Below the pieces are notes generated by a model. The model ran no database searches and had not been told where the DNA came from. It was given only the letters and a program-made list of their open reading frames with translations. A stretch of DNA of 64,000 bases, from assembly GCA_024704765.1 (NCBI GenBank), contig JAKMXF010000222.1:744001-808000 (forward strand). The letters run 5' to 3'. Source of the stretch: Oopsacas minuta. Its lineage: Eukaryota; Porifera; Hexactinellida; Lyssacinosida; Leucopsacidae. Shown here in pieces: positions 12,243 to 23,120 of the stretch. The position numbers were made by a program, and so were the translations under genes. Position 1 is the first letter of the stretch; every line of letters starts with the position of its first letter.

Positions 12243-12545
12243 TTTTAAATGCATTGGAGGATCATACTCAACTCCAGAAAATTCTTCGAAAATCCAACCA
12301 CGGGAAGTTAGAATTTCGGGGTAAAAACTTGGTGTCCAATATAATCGCCGGTGGTGAAAATGTAGGCAAGCAAGCGCATTCGATTCCTCTAGAGAAATCT
12401 TTACCATCATACTAGTGTTTAGCATCAAATTTCCAGCCGTTGGCATATATATTGACGATATTTGGAGGACTTTTGGCTAGCAACGCAAAATTTCCTTAGG
12501 AATGTATAACTTCCAGTTTTAAAAATTGTGACCTTTTTTCGACGC
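12243..12545. repeat. Dispersed repeat, copy 1
   Basis: Shares order and wording with 62945-63230: tttcggggt..aaaacttggtg, then agcatcaaatttccagc, then ggaatgtgt or a close variant, ending in a ttcgacgc/ttcaacgc word. A shorter copy is at 2998-3075. The right end merges into the palindrome that starts at 12538. No coding capacity is apparent, so this looks like a non-autonomous element or satellite-like dispersed repeat. Confidence 0.6.
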
Positions 12546-13230
12546 AACCAGGCTAGTTGAGTCTATTTATTCACATGTAAACCCTCGATAGTATATTTAG
12601 CACGATTTAATAGATCGCCTTTGCTGTAGATTATCTCTTCCCTGGTATTTGTGAGAAATATAATTGTAACTGTTAAAGATATTCATTAGATGTAGATTAA
12701 GATATAAGACCAAGATATTTATGTTGAGTTGGCCAGAAAATTTTCAATTTGAATCGTCTAGTAATTACGCCGTATATATAATAGGGCAGAATTATAAATC
12801 ATGTGGATGGGCATAACCCAAATTCTATCAACTCGGAACTCTAAACATGGTGCCAAAACTAAACAATGTACATATATAGTTCCCAGGAGGTAGAATTTGG
12901 AATTTTGGATTATACACATCCTCACGATAAATATTTCTGCTAGAGTATATATAGGGAGTAGTAACTAGAGATTAAAAATAAAATTTTCTTATCAACTCAA
13001 CATAAATATCTTGGCCAGATACCTTGAATTACAACTAATAAACATCTTATACAATTACAATGAAAATTATCACAAATACATAAGAAGAAATCATGTAACT
13101 GTGGGAAATATACAAAAGAATTAAAAGAAAATAAGAGGCAGCAGAGGACGATTTAGTAAAATCGTGTTAAAATATACTATCGAGGGTGAATATGTGTATA
13201 TGAAGACTCTGATAGCCTACCGGCGTCGAA
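12538..13230. mobile_element. Palindromic element, about 690 bp
   Basis: Left arm 12538-12884 and right arm 12885-13230 are inverted, diverged copies (paired positions add to 25768). Matched blocks include ttcgacgc at both tips, accctcgatagtatatttta-like words, caagatatttatgttgag, and gaggatgtg/gtggatggg near the centre. It folds to a single large hairpin with almost no loop. The arms show many substitutions and small indels, so this insertion is older than the palindrome at 4060-5157. No open frame of note. Confidence 0.75.
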
Positions 13231-15104
13231 CAAGAGGAAAATTGTCAAAGGGTTCATTGATGCCTCTAAATAGCACATTGGTATAGTATTTTTGATCTGA
13301 CACAATTTGCGTTAGATGCAAAAGGGATACATTACCTTGAATAATTATGACGTACCATAGTGGATGAGATAGCAAATTTTAAATTAGAGATTTCAAAAAT
13401 TAGCCAGAATTCGAAATGTTTACTATAAAATTTACAATAATCTAGAGCGTAGCGAGGAAAAATCTGAAATTACTACTAGTGCGTACAGCTTAGTCGATTT
13501 TTATAATTTGTTTATAGCGGCAAATTTACGGTTCATCAAGTAACTTTCCAATAATACAAAAAATTTCCTGGCCAGTGGTCTCGACTGGCCAATATCAGTT
13601 CTTGAACAGAATTGAGGAAATATGAAATATTTCCGAACTATTGAACTTGAAAATTTCTTCATTAGATAAGTAAATATAATTGTTGAAATAAATTGAATTG
13701 GAGATTACAGTTGTATGTCTATTTTATTTTAAGAAACCCACACATTTCAATTCATCATAGTATAATTACTTGATTTATGAATATATCATAATTCATAAGA
13801 TCCAAATGAAGATGTATAATTGAAAATATCTGAATATGAATCTATATCCCTGATTATCCCATAATGCCGCTGAAACGAATTCTCTAGCATCATTTTGAAT
13901 TATCAGCCAAAAGGTGTAGAAATATGAATAATCTTATGACAACAAACATTCATAAACAGAATACTGGATTACCCCAAGGCCACTGTTAATGAGAAACTTG
14001 ATTCAGTTCCACATTAGATCCAACTGCATATGCATGCGGGCGGTGGTTCATTATCATTTATCTCATTATTTTGTGAGGTATCGCCTTGGAAAAATTGGTT
14101 CATTGCTTCATTCATTAAAAATAGTATAATTACTAACGTCAAATTTGATATGAAAATAGCTTAGACTATGAAAAAGATACTTCTGTTGCCAATTTATACA
14201 CATTGTAGTTGAAATACATTAAGTAAATGGTGAAATAATGACAATATTAGTGCGGTAGACAAATCAGATGCGGGCGCTGGAGCTGAAACATGCTAACTAA
14301 CAGTGGCCTAATGTAATTGTTTACCTTCCCTATATCGAGAACAGAAGGAAATGATAGCCCCTATATTATATATGCACATCATCTTCCCCTAGTATTAAAA
14401 TAAAAATTGGACAATAGCAGGCAGGATAAGTTGTTCAACTATTGTATGTGGCTTTCCAGCTTTAGCAATTAGAAGTGAAATGATATACGATGCAATCAAG
14501 CCATCATCGTTTTGTAAGTCCACTTATCTGAATATCTCCCAATGGTTTTGCGATTGTCTCTCAAGTTAATGAAAAATTCAACATCTCTATCTGTCTTGTC
14601 ACTGGTGCGGGATTCCAAATGATCGATCATACTCGATGGCTTCATCCCTTCATTAGAAAAAACTTGCTCGCAAAGCAGGCACGTTGGGAGTTGTTCATTG
14701 CTTGGAGATTAAACAAAGCTATATTTTATACAATCCCCGCGGTATATTGTCAACATTTCTTTTAACTGTTCATTTTCTGTGAATGAGTATTTATCAGTTC
14801 GTATTTGATTTCGAATATATTTATTTATATAGTTTAAGCACTTCGGCCGTTATATTTATTTTGAAAAACAACTTTGTTGTCATGATTCCGGAAGCTATTA
14901 CCAGTGCAATTATTGATTAGTCATAGCAAATCATTAAAAGTGAAATTTACTAATTATTGTATTGTTTGTTACGGGAAACCATTGACAGTGTGGTTAATAT
15001 ACTATCTAGCTCTGGTAACTACACTAAATGTTAAATTTTGACCATCAATATTCGGGACAACACAAATTTTGAAGTTCAAATATCGTAGATGATTGCTAAC
15101 AAAA

Positions 15105-15202
15105 CGCATTAGCGTCCCCCTAGCGCCCCTTTCTATTATAGTGCCCACAAACAGCCTTTCAGTCCCCCTGGGGGGCGCTACTCCCTATTTTGAGAATCAC
15201 TG
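15105..15202. mobile_element. Fragment of a hAT-like element end
   Basis: The segment ends in tgagaatcactg and carries C-rich and G-rich words (gcgtccccctagcgccc, ccccctggggggcgc) that pair with each other. Such ends are typical of hAT-type non-autonomous elements from memory. A matching opposite end might be the words around 15785-15838 (caggggggtcacc, ggtttgggaacc), but I cannot prove that they belong together. Confidence 0.35.
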
Positions 15203-15249
15203 ATGTATACTATTGAAATGCAATAAATCAATATAGGTATATGTATGGA

Positions 15250-15450
15250 TATATATGTTTGTATTACCAGAATTGATTGAAGAAACTGGAGGGCCCCCAG
15301 GGCTGATCTTTGGCATACAGGGGTATTTTGGGCCTGGCTCGATTAAGTTCGAGTCTTAGACGAAAATTCACACTTATGACGAAGTTATGACGTCATTGTA
15401 ACCTCTTTGGATTTCAAAAATCACATTATTAACCACTGCTCAGCCAATAT
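15250..15450 (-). repeat. Dispersed repeat B, inverted copy
   Basis: The reverse complement matches 18815-19005 and 29395-29594: ttcttcaatc, agccctg, tgccaaa, caagactcgaac, and a tgacgtcat-containing stretch followed by tgtgattttt. A more diverged copy is visible near 43340-43420. Confidence 0.7.
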
Positions 15451-17713
15451 TTATGATAAAAGTTGGAACTTGAATCACAGGTAACACCTCAGTCCTGTTT
15501 AGATTAGCGAGGATTCGGATTAACGAGGTTAGAATTAGCTAGGGTCTACTGTAGTAATATACTACAAATAAATTGGTAAACGTAAATTGTGGCGCAATAA
15601 ACGGTTTGGCGAATAAAGCGGTTGCGGATTATCCGTTGGTACTGTATAGTAGAGATATCCAAAACATGTTGGCATTCAGCCACAAACAGAAGCGTAGCCA
15701 AGTAGTGCGGATCATTCGCAATTAATTGCCAAAACACTGTGTCCCAATGGTAAGAAATAAGTCAATAAGCTAAAGGGGTCGAATCTCCTAAATTTAAACT
15801 CTCAGGGGGGTCACCGGAGTAAAAGGTTTGGGAACCATCGTCTGTTTGTAATATTAAGTAGGTATAAATTAATATATTTTACCGTATGATGTAGATCTCG
15901 GGAAATTGCACAAGTATTAATGATATATCCTTGGAGATAACTCGTTTGCATGTATATAAACTATATTCTATTCATTGGGAAGTCTATTAATACATATCAT
16001 GTATCCTTTTTTGGGGAATTAAATCGCAATATGGTCAAGTGACCCATTAAATGTAAGGAAATTTTAAGCTGATAATGTGTCAAATCAACGTAGGGCTTCG
16101 GATAAATTTGATACCGGGGACATGTAGATTACGTATCAAAAATGCGGTGCATTTGTCCAGCGTGTCTCAATTCAGCTAAATTTCGAAGCTAAGTCACGTG
16201 AGTAAAATGGTTACTATTGATTCAATTATACTCACCTTCGCACGATTTGGTAACAATAGACATCAATCGAGGCCAATAATACAAATGGCGAATTCAGTTT
16301 AGATGGTCAATTTAATTCTTTATTGAAGGTTAGGGAAAAATATATTTCAAATGTTGTCAACCGTAAAATCGGGTTAGTGATATAGAATTCAAAATATCTC
16401 AAGGGGAATTATAGGAAGTTCTTGAAACATTCAACATTTCGCAACAGTCTAATGATATAGGGCATATATTAAAACTGATAAATCCCAATACAGTTGAAAT
16501 CGGCTTATTTTTTGACATTGGATTATTTGTCGTCAAGTCAGTGGACAAATTCTTTATTCAAAATTCCTGTATAAAATAATTGGATTTGATGTTTATTGAA
16601 TTCGGGATATTTTGTATCATCGGATCTTATTTTGTTTGTCTGTTGGCGTAATCAATTGAAATCTGCTCGAAATATTTTGTCTTTTAGTATATGTGTAATT
16701 GTGATTTTTCAAAATATAATTTACGAATTTTGCAGTCTTGGTGTTTATTAGCAATTGGTGTATAGTAGCTATCAAAATCGTCTTATAAATCTATTTTAGC
16801 CATATCTGTTATTTGTTGTTTCGTCAGTGCAATCAAATTGATAAATAACCCGATTTCAACTGTATAAGTGGGATAATGACCTCAAATAGATTAATACTAT
16901 ATCCACCTAAACAACACATCGTACTCTATAGGGCAAATATTGGAATGTTAACGTTCAAACTGAGAAATACATAGCAATTTGAAATTTGTCAGACAAAAAA
17001 ATTAGTTGGAAATATTTAAAGGACGAGGATGTGAAACTTTGTGACACAATAATCTGAAAGTATGCATCAGAAATTATTGAATATTTACGAAAATAGAAAG
17101 ACTTGGTTTCTACTCACGATTCACCAAGTTTGAGAAAAGACGAAGTTGGTGAAATGACGTTATGAATTGACGAAGAATTCCACTATGTGAACATGTACCT
17201 AGTAATGATGTAACAAGCACTGATTTCTGGGTAGGAAAAGCGACAAGAGGATAAAGGCAATCGCGAAAATCTATGACGCTCTATACTCAATTGTAGTATT
17301 GAGAAATTGGAATCAAGAGGAAATGATGTAATTATCGCTAAAAATTTTCCCATAAGTATAATGAAAACAGGTGGAACTGATGAAAAATTTCTAGTTTCCA
17401 GGGAGATCTCCCACACTAATCTATTACGGGAAGCCTAAATAGTTATGAAACGACATACTTATTCACACACTATCAATTCTAATCAGCAGAAATGGCTATT
17501 AGGAATTGAGATACACCATATCATTTGGTGTAGAATTACTATATCTATAACAATTTCATTAATAAAATATAGCCTCAATTATCGAATATCAGTTATAAGA
17601 AAAGAAAATATAAAATAAATAACTATAAAGAAGAAATCCTCAGTCATAGCCTACTCCACATAAGGCCTAAAGTAACTTGTGGATTTAGGACTACGGACAC
17701 GTTACTCAATGAA

Positions 17714-18613
17714 ACAAATTCTATTAGATTTCTATTTTACATAAACGGGGCAATTTTACTCAAATATATATTGCATATTAGTAGAGTAACTAATTATCGA
17801 CCATTTTATGCTAAGAATTTCAGGAATGTGGCAAAACATGTGTCTAGTAAGCAATTATTTGACGAAATATGCCATCATTGATCCCTTCTAGAACGTAAAA
17901 TATTGCGTATTTCATTTCAAAATGAATATACGAAATGGTCTATAGATACATTCATACAGAATTTCAAAAATGTGTGATATAAAAGTTGAACTGTTCTTAA
18001 GTTACAGGAGCGACCAGGGATGATACATTTGTTTGATAATCCACATTTAACTCGATAATCATTGAAATTATGGTAAATTCAAGATAGTCAATATATAGTA
18101 CATACTCGAATTCCCATACATTTTGATGCATTTTGTTATGATAACTCTTAAGCTTATTCTGGAAATGTACACCATATATAGTCCTATATGGGAAAATTCA
18201 CGATTACATCAAATAGGTGATGTCGGATATGTACCATATATTGGCTATCTTGATCTGACAATAATTTCAAAGATCATCGAGTTATAGGTGGATTAACAGA
18301 AAAATGTGTCATCCCTGGCCACTGCTGTAACTCAAGAATGGGTCAACCTTTGTAGAAAATTTTTTGATATTTGTACGAAGGATCGATAGATCGTTTCGTA
18401 TGTTCACTTTGAAAATAAAGTATGCAAAATATAACATTTTAGTATAGAAGAATGGTATATTTTAACAAATAATTGTTTACTAGACACATATTTGCAAAAT
18501 TCTTGAAGATTCTAGCATAAAATGGTTGATTATTAGTTACTCTACAAATATTCAATACATATATTCAGGTAAAATAGCACCATTTATACAATATAGAAAT
18601 CACATAGGATTTG
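17714..18613. mobile_element. Long diverged palindrome (foldback family)
   Basis: Arms about 17714-18130 and 18195-18613 are inverted copies; outer pairs add to about 36326. Matching blocks include gtagagtaactaat with attagttactctac, tactagacacat, cataaaatggt, ttcgtatgttcacttt-like words, gggatgatacattt with aaatgtgtcatccc, and ggctatcttga. The order of these words also fits the arms of the palindrome at 4060-5157 (for example gtaactc..gaa..g.gcgaac and tattcgggccaaa) and the single arm at 31200-31650. Substitutions are frequent, so it is older than the 4-kb copy. Confidence 0.75.
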
Positions 18614-18626
18614 TCTCATCGGTTAC

Positions 18627-18770
18627 GTACCCTGCTCCAATGCAAAAATGTGGATCACTGTGTCCTCTTGAAGAGAAAATGGGTTGGAATTGGATCAGTA
18701 CCTTTGCACATTCAACATCCGGGTCCATAAAATTTACAGGCGCCAAGTATTTTTCCCTTAAGTCACCTTC
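18627..18770 (-). other. Exon-like open island of unknown origin
   Basis: Minus strand, between an acceptor-like ttattcttag and a donor-like position, either GG/gtacgt (exon end 18631) or TAC/gtaacc (end 18627). The frame reads EGDLREKYLAPVNFMDPD and then VECAKVLIQFQPIFSS without a stop for 46-48 codons and is less AT-rich than its surroundings. With the second donor it would fit phase 0 to phase 0 between exons 4 and 5 of the RhoGAPp190-like gene as a 48-residue insertion, but the homology with p190 continues directly from exon 4 to exon 5, so it is not needed. It may be an optional exon, an exon of a nested gene, or chance. I do not recognise the sequence. Confidence 0.3.
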
Positions 18771-18814
18771 CTAAGAATAATTCACAATAATGGCAAAGGT
18801 ATTAACGATATTTT

Positions 18815-19005
18815 ATATTAATAATGTGATTTTCCGAAAATCCAAAGAGGTGACAATTTCGTTATAGGTGTGAATCCTGGTCCAAGACTGGAACTTGATC
18901 GAGCCAAGCACAAAAGACCCTGTATGCCAAAAGTCAGTCCTAGGGTCCTCCTAGGGTCCTCCAGTTTCTTCAATCAATTCTGGACACATACATACATACA
19001 CCTAA
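18815..19005 (+). repeat. Dispersed repeat B, plus copy
   Basis: Matches 29395-29594 and, inverted, 15250-15450: gtgattttccgaaaa, ccaagactggaacttg, tgtatgccaaaa, tttcttcaatca, then catacatacataca. A short internal duplication (cctagggtcctc twice) is specific to this copy. Confidence 0.7.
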
Positions 19006-19467
19006 TCATAATGAAACCTGAGCACTTTCATCAACTAAAATGCATATAATGGCACAATACTATGTGAAATTGTCTGTTTCGCGATTAGTTGAATTTCCTG
19101 GAAATGAAAGTGGCTACTTGATCAAGTTGGATATTCTTTTTAAGATGCATCAGGATGTTCAACATTCCATCCTCATATATGATCAAAAACATAGCGAATG
19201 AATCCCAGGTTAATAAGCTCAATACTTGAGTTTAATTCTACGCCACCTTACTAGCTCAGATAAAACTGTGCAAGTTGTATGTATTAGCTGGCGTAAAAAT
19301 GAAAATGTTTAGCAATTATTTGTGGTCGAAATTTGGTTTATATAAATTCGTATCATTGTTTGCATTATTGAGCAAAATTCGAGCCAAGAACACCCCAGGT
19401 TGATCTTATTGAGCATCATTCCAAAGTAAATTATTGAAACACTGATTGGATATATAAATGAACTAAC

Positions 19468-19652
19468 CTGGATGCATTGATCAATAGTGTACTTATCATT
19501 AGGTACATGAGGTAGACATGATTTGAGAGCTAACATAATCTTTTCGAGAAATTCCTTAGATTTCACTTGCTCTACATCCTCTCTTAGTTTCCTTAAATGC
19601 TGGGATATCATTCCTCGAGGCTTTTGAGATCCACATTCACGAGAGAGGCGAA
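19468..19652 (-). CDS. RhoGAPp190: RhoGAPp190-like gene, exon 4
   Basis: 185 bp between acceptor tgccctttag and donor CCAG/gttagt. The first two bases complete the split Val codon 295, the rest gives codons 296-356, and the exon ends on a codon boundary. The sequence SQHLRKLREDVEQVKSKEF followed by ALKSCLPHVPNDKYTID corresponds to the helical linker after the GTPase fold in p190 RhoGAP (HIHRLKHEHIERRRK then FEALIPNLDEID in vertebrates). The open frame visible upstream of the acceptor is intron read-through and not part of the protein. Confidence 0.82.
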
Positions 19653-22600
19653 CTAAAGGGCATGAAATGTTAACGAATAATGTACAGATAAATAAATCTA
19701 TATACAGTAGAAATTTGGTATTGTGCAGCTGAATTTTTTCGCAACTGTTGCTTTTTGGCTCCTTGCAATTGTTTTTCTCCATATTACTATTAAAATACAA
19801 AATATTGCTATCAGTGAGGCAGTCTGTCTAAGGCTGATGAAAGAACTCAGTTATTATAGAATAGTTAGAATAGCTGAACTATATACTAAACTTCGTTTTT
19901 GTAGTTTGTAAAATATAGACCGAAGACAAGAGTCGTATTAAGAAAAGATACATGAATCAGCTACAAGCTATCTTCTACCCTTACCTCGTGACGAAATATC
20001 ACTTAAATATATGAAAAATGAGTTGTGTGGTTCATATTGTTTAGGGATGATGGAATTGGCATACTGGGGATTTGCTACCCTAGCTAATGGAATTTCTCCT
20101 CAAAATCAGGGTAACATTCTATATGTACAAACCATGGTTACCTCAAAAGTCAATTTTACATTCACAAATTGAATTTTCTTATTTTTACACCGCACTAACT
20201 TTAAGGTTGTTGATGTATATTGAGCGAAACTCTGGTTGTGTATTATCAATGTTCAGGTGTATCATCACAAATAATTCCAGCAATATTCAGTAAAGGCTCC
20301 ATATGAAATGCGTGTAATCATATGATTGTTCTAGCAAAAAACTAAAAAATACTCCATCTTTGGATAAATGGTTAACCATGTGGGCAATTATCTATGTATC
20401 AGAAACTTGTATCAACGAAATATATAGAACAGATCTATAAATGTAGCAAATTTAAATTTAGTGTCTAATCACCTTCATTGTGTTTGGCAATAAGTACTTT
20501 GAGCCATTTTAGACTTTTATACATTATTGTCGGTGATAATGCATGTGATATAATAAATTCGGAACGGGCTCATGCCGAAAATATAGGCTATGTAAGTAAT
20601 ACACTTGTTTCTTATCCCCGAACGCCCCAAATTTTGTCCCCGGCTGGAAAGATTTTATTTGTATTTTTCCAACTTTATGGATAATTCTGTGCTCACCTAG
20701 TGTGCAATCCACATTTTTACTAGCTGTATAGTGAAAAATTCAATATTTTTAACTCCCCCCAGAGAGAATGTGGCGAGACGATCGAAGAGTAAAATATTTT
20801 ATTTATTTACTGGTCTATAAAAATTATTAATAAAATACCGCCCGCGGTGCAAGTTTCCGAAGAAATTCAGGATAAGAAACAGGTAATAAATTTTAGATGA
20901 CCTTAGTTAGAATAGTTAGGAACGATTTTGCATCCCCTCGTATCACAAGTTAAATATTTGTTTGGAGGTAGAATTGAAGATATTTGGAATCTAAAGAAGA
21001 ACTTTGCTGAAATCCATTGATTGGAATTAATTCACGCACTTAACATGTCCTAATAGTTTTGAGTAAAGCTAGAACAAGTTAGAAAACAACACCAATAGAT
21101 AACTACAAAATTAGTTATAACAACAGAAAAATGAAGTGGCACATGTAATAATAACAGCATAATTGAGTGGCACTCAACGGGTTAATGTTTCGTGATTTGA
21201 GGAAAATTTTGTAAATGGAAATGAAATATTTATATTTTGAAAAAATAGAAGTTTCTTGTGAGAAATTCAATCCTAATTATTTGGGTCAAATTGGTTATAG
21301 AACAATATACTTATTCACAGCGAATAATTGCTATCAAAACTCAGAAAAATGAGCTACAGTATACCCTAATTTATCGGAACAGCTTAGTTATTCATTTTCG
21401 ATTTCCGTGTTCGGATAAGTGAAATTGCTCAGATAACTGAATTAGTGAATTAACTATGGGAAACTCACAGCTCAGGGATTATATGATAGCTCAATATCTC
21501 GCTTATCCGAACAGTAGGAAGCATATTATTTATGTGAAAATATTCTAAAAGTAACCTTAACGTGGGGTTTTATACTACCTTAGTATTAGATTTTTGGATG
21601 GGATCATTTTAGCCCCATATTGCGATAAATATTGAGTTAAATATTCCAAATTACAAATAATAATTTTCGAGGTGCGGATAATCGAGGGTCTACTGCATAG
21701 GCGTAAAACCTGGGGAGCCGCACCCTACAAATTATGAATGAATCATGGAAACAATTATGTGCATATTGTTTTTGAAATACATTATTTACACTTGGTTAAA
21801 TACAAGACAAATTTGAGATAACATAATAGATATATGTCGTAGTTTTAGTTAGAGAATCAAGTAATAAAATATGAAAAAAGATAGGGCTATGAAATTTAAC
21901 AACATATCACATACAATATCAGAATATTCATATATTTTGACCCAATCTACATATTGGGGTAGCAGTACCCTATTATAGAAGAGGATTTTCCGTCAAATAT
22001 CACGGTCTGACAGACTAAACAAACATTTTCAAAAGGTGTTTGCTCTGAAATTGCACCAGCAAGTTGATGGGTATAATGCTCTCCCAAAATGCAATAAAAC
22101 CAGATCCCTATATTTATCGTCTAAAGTGGCCTATTTTACACCGAAGGCATCCATTAATGAGGTCATAAGTTATTTATTTGTATGACGCTACGTGTAGTCT
22201 TGGAGGTCTATGGAATCTGTGCAATATCAACTCTGGGCAGTAGATATTTCCAGAACAATATTCAAAACCGCCGAACTCTCATATTTCGCTCACTTACCCC
22301 CAAAAGCATTAGGACCATCTACCTTTTTCCCCAGACCTGAGTGTAATGTTATGCCTATGGTCTACTGTATAAAATAATAAACAATCGAACTATTTAACAA
22401 TTTTATACACTCTCTAGATTTGGTAATATAATATAATGTATTAAATTAATATAATATAATTTATACACAAACGCGAAGGGGAGGTGAGGGATGGCGCGAT
22501 CATCGAAGAGGGCGAACCACAGAAAAAGGTTGAGAAACGCTGCTATAAATAATCTGGTCTCTCTAACTAGCAACTTAAGTTGATCAATAAAAGTATTCAA

Positions 22601-22666
22601 GTACCTATTGATAATGGACCTAGGTATGTGGTTAGAAAAACCCTAAATAATAATTAGATCACAAAC
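19653..22666 (-). other. Intron 3 of the RhoGAPp190-like gene
   Basis: 3014 bp. AT-rich; small open frames on either strand have no recognisable motif, and I found no inverted-repeat element with clear ends in it. Confidence 0.65.
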
Positions 22667-23120
22667 CGAAAATAGCATCAGATTTAATTTTTGGAATAAT
22701 CTGTGCAACTTTGAGTCTGAAATTTGTAACTTCGCTATCGATAAGCTTTTGAAATGACACAACCATCTCATTAATAGTTTGGTCATAAGTAAGAAGGGCA
22801 TCCACATAAGGTAAATTTTTGACTGGAGATAATTTCTTTGTGACTTGATTAGCAATTAACAATAATGGAACTTCCAAATTTATCCCTTTAAACACAGATG
22901 TTTCCACAACGGGATAGGTTTTTCTCTTCGTGGATAACTGGATCAAATAATTCAACATATCACGATCTAAGTTATCACACTTTGAAGCTACAAAAACTAT
23001 CGGCTTCTTTGTAGTGATAAGAACAGGTAAGAGCCTTTCTGCATACTTTTTCTGTGATTCTTGATCGGAAGTCTTGCCTAAAGATACATCAAAGACAAAA
23101 ATGAAGCCATCAATGTTAAC
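22667..23120 (-). CDS. RhoGAPp190: RhoGAPp190-like gene, exon 3 (GTPase core)
   Basis: 454 bp between acceptor tcccctttag and donor TTCG/gtttgt; entered in phase 0, left after one base. It encodes codons 144-294. VNIDGFIFVFDVS is the strand that follows the switch region, KKPIVFVASKCD carries the base-recognition motif of GTPases (NKxD, here SKCD at residues 189-192), and PVVETSV (about 214-220) is the equivalent of the SAx loop. Each of these has a direct counterpart at the same spacing in p190 RhoGAP (LLIDGFLLGIDVS, KKPIVVVLTKCD, QVVETSA). The N-terminal GTPase domain of p190 proteins binds GTP and supports their function at the membrane and actin cortex. This is the best conserved exon in the window. 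Confidence 0.9.

Larger units (their letters stand above)
11089..19467 (-). other. Intron 4 of the RhoGAPp190-like gene
   Basis: 8379 bp between exons 4 and 5. Its contents that I can describe are listed separately: short tandem repeat at 12071-12110, dispersed repeat at 12243-12545, palindromes at 12538-13230 and about 17714-18613, a hAT-like terminus near 15105-15202, copies of another dispersed repeat at 15250-15450 and 18815-19005, and an exon-like island at 18627-18770. The remainder (11089-12070, 13231-15104, 15451-17713) shows nothing I can name. Confidence 0.65.

Noticed and set aside
18526-18774. Plus-strand 82-codon frame with Cys and Trp residues
   Set aside because: It is the antisense of the exon-like island and of the palindrome arm; no motif of its own.
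19653-19800. N-terminal part of the 163-codon minus-strand frame as protein
   Set aside because: The acceptor ctttag just before TTCGCC and homology with p190 place the exon start at 19652; upstream residues are intron read-through.
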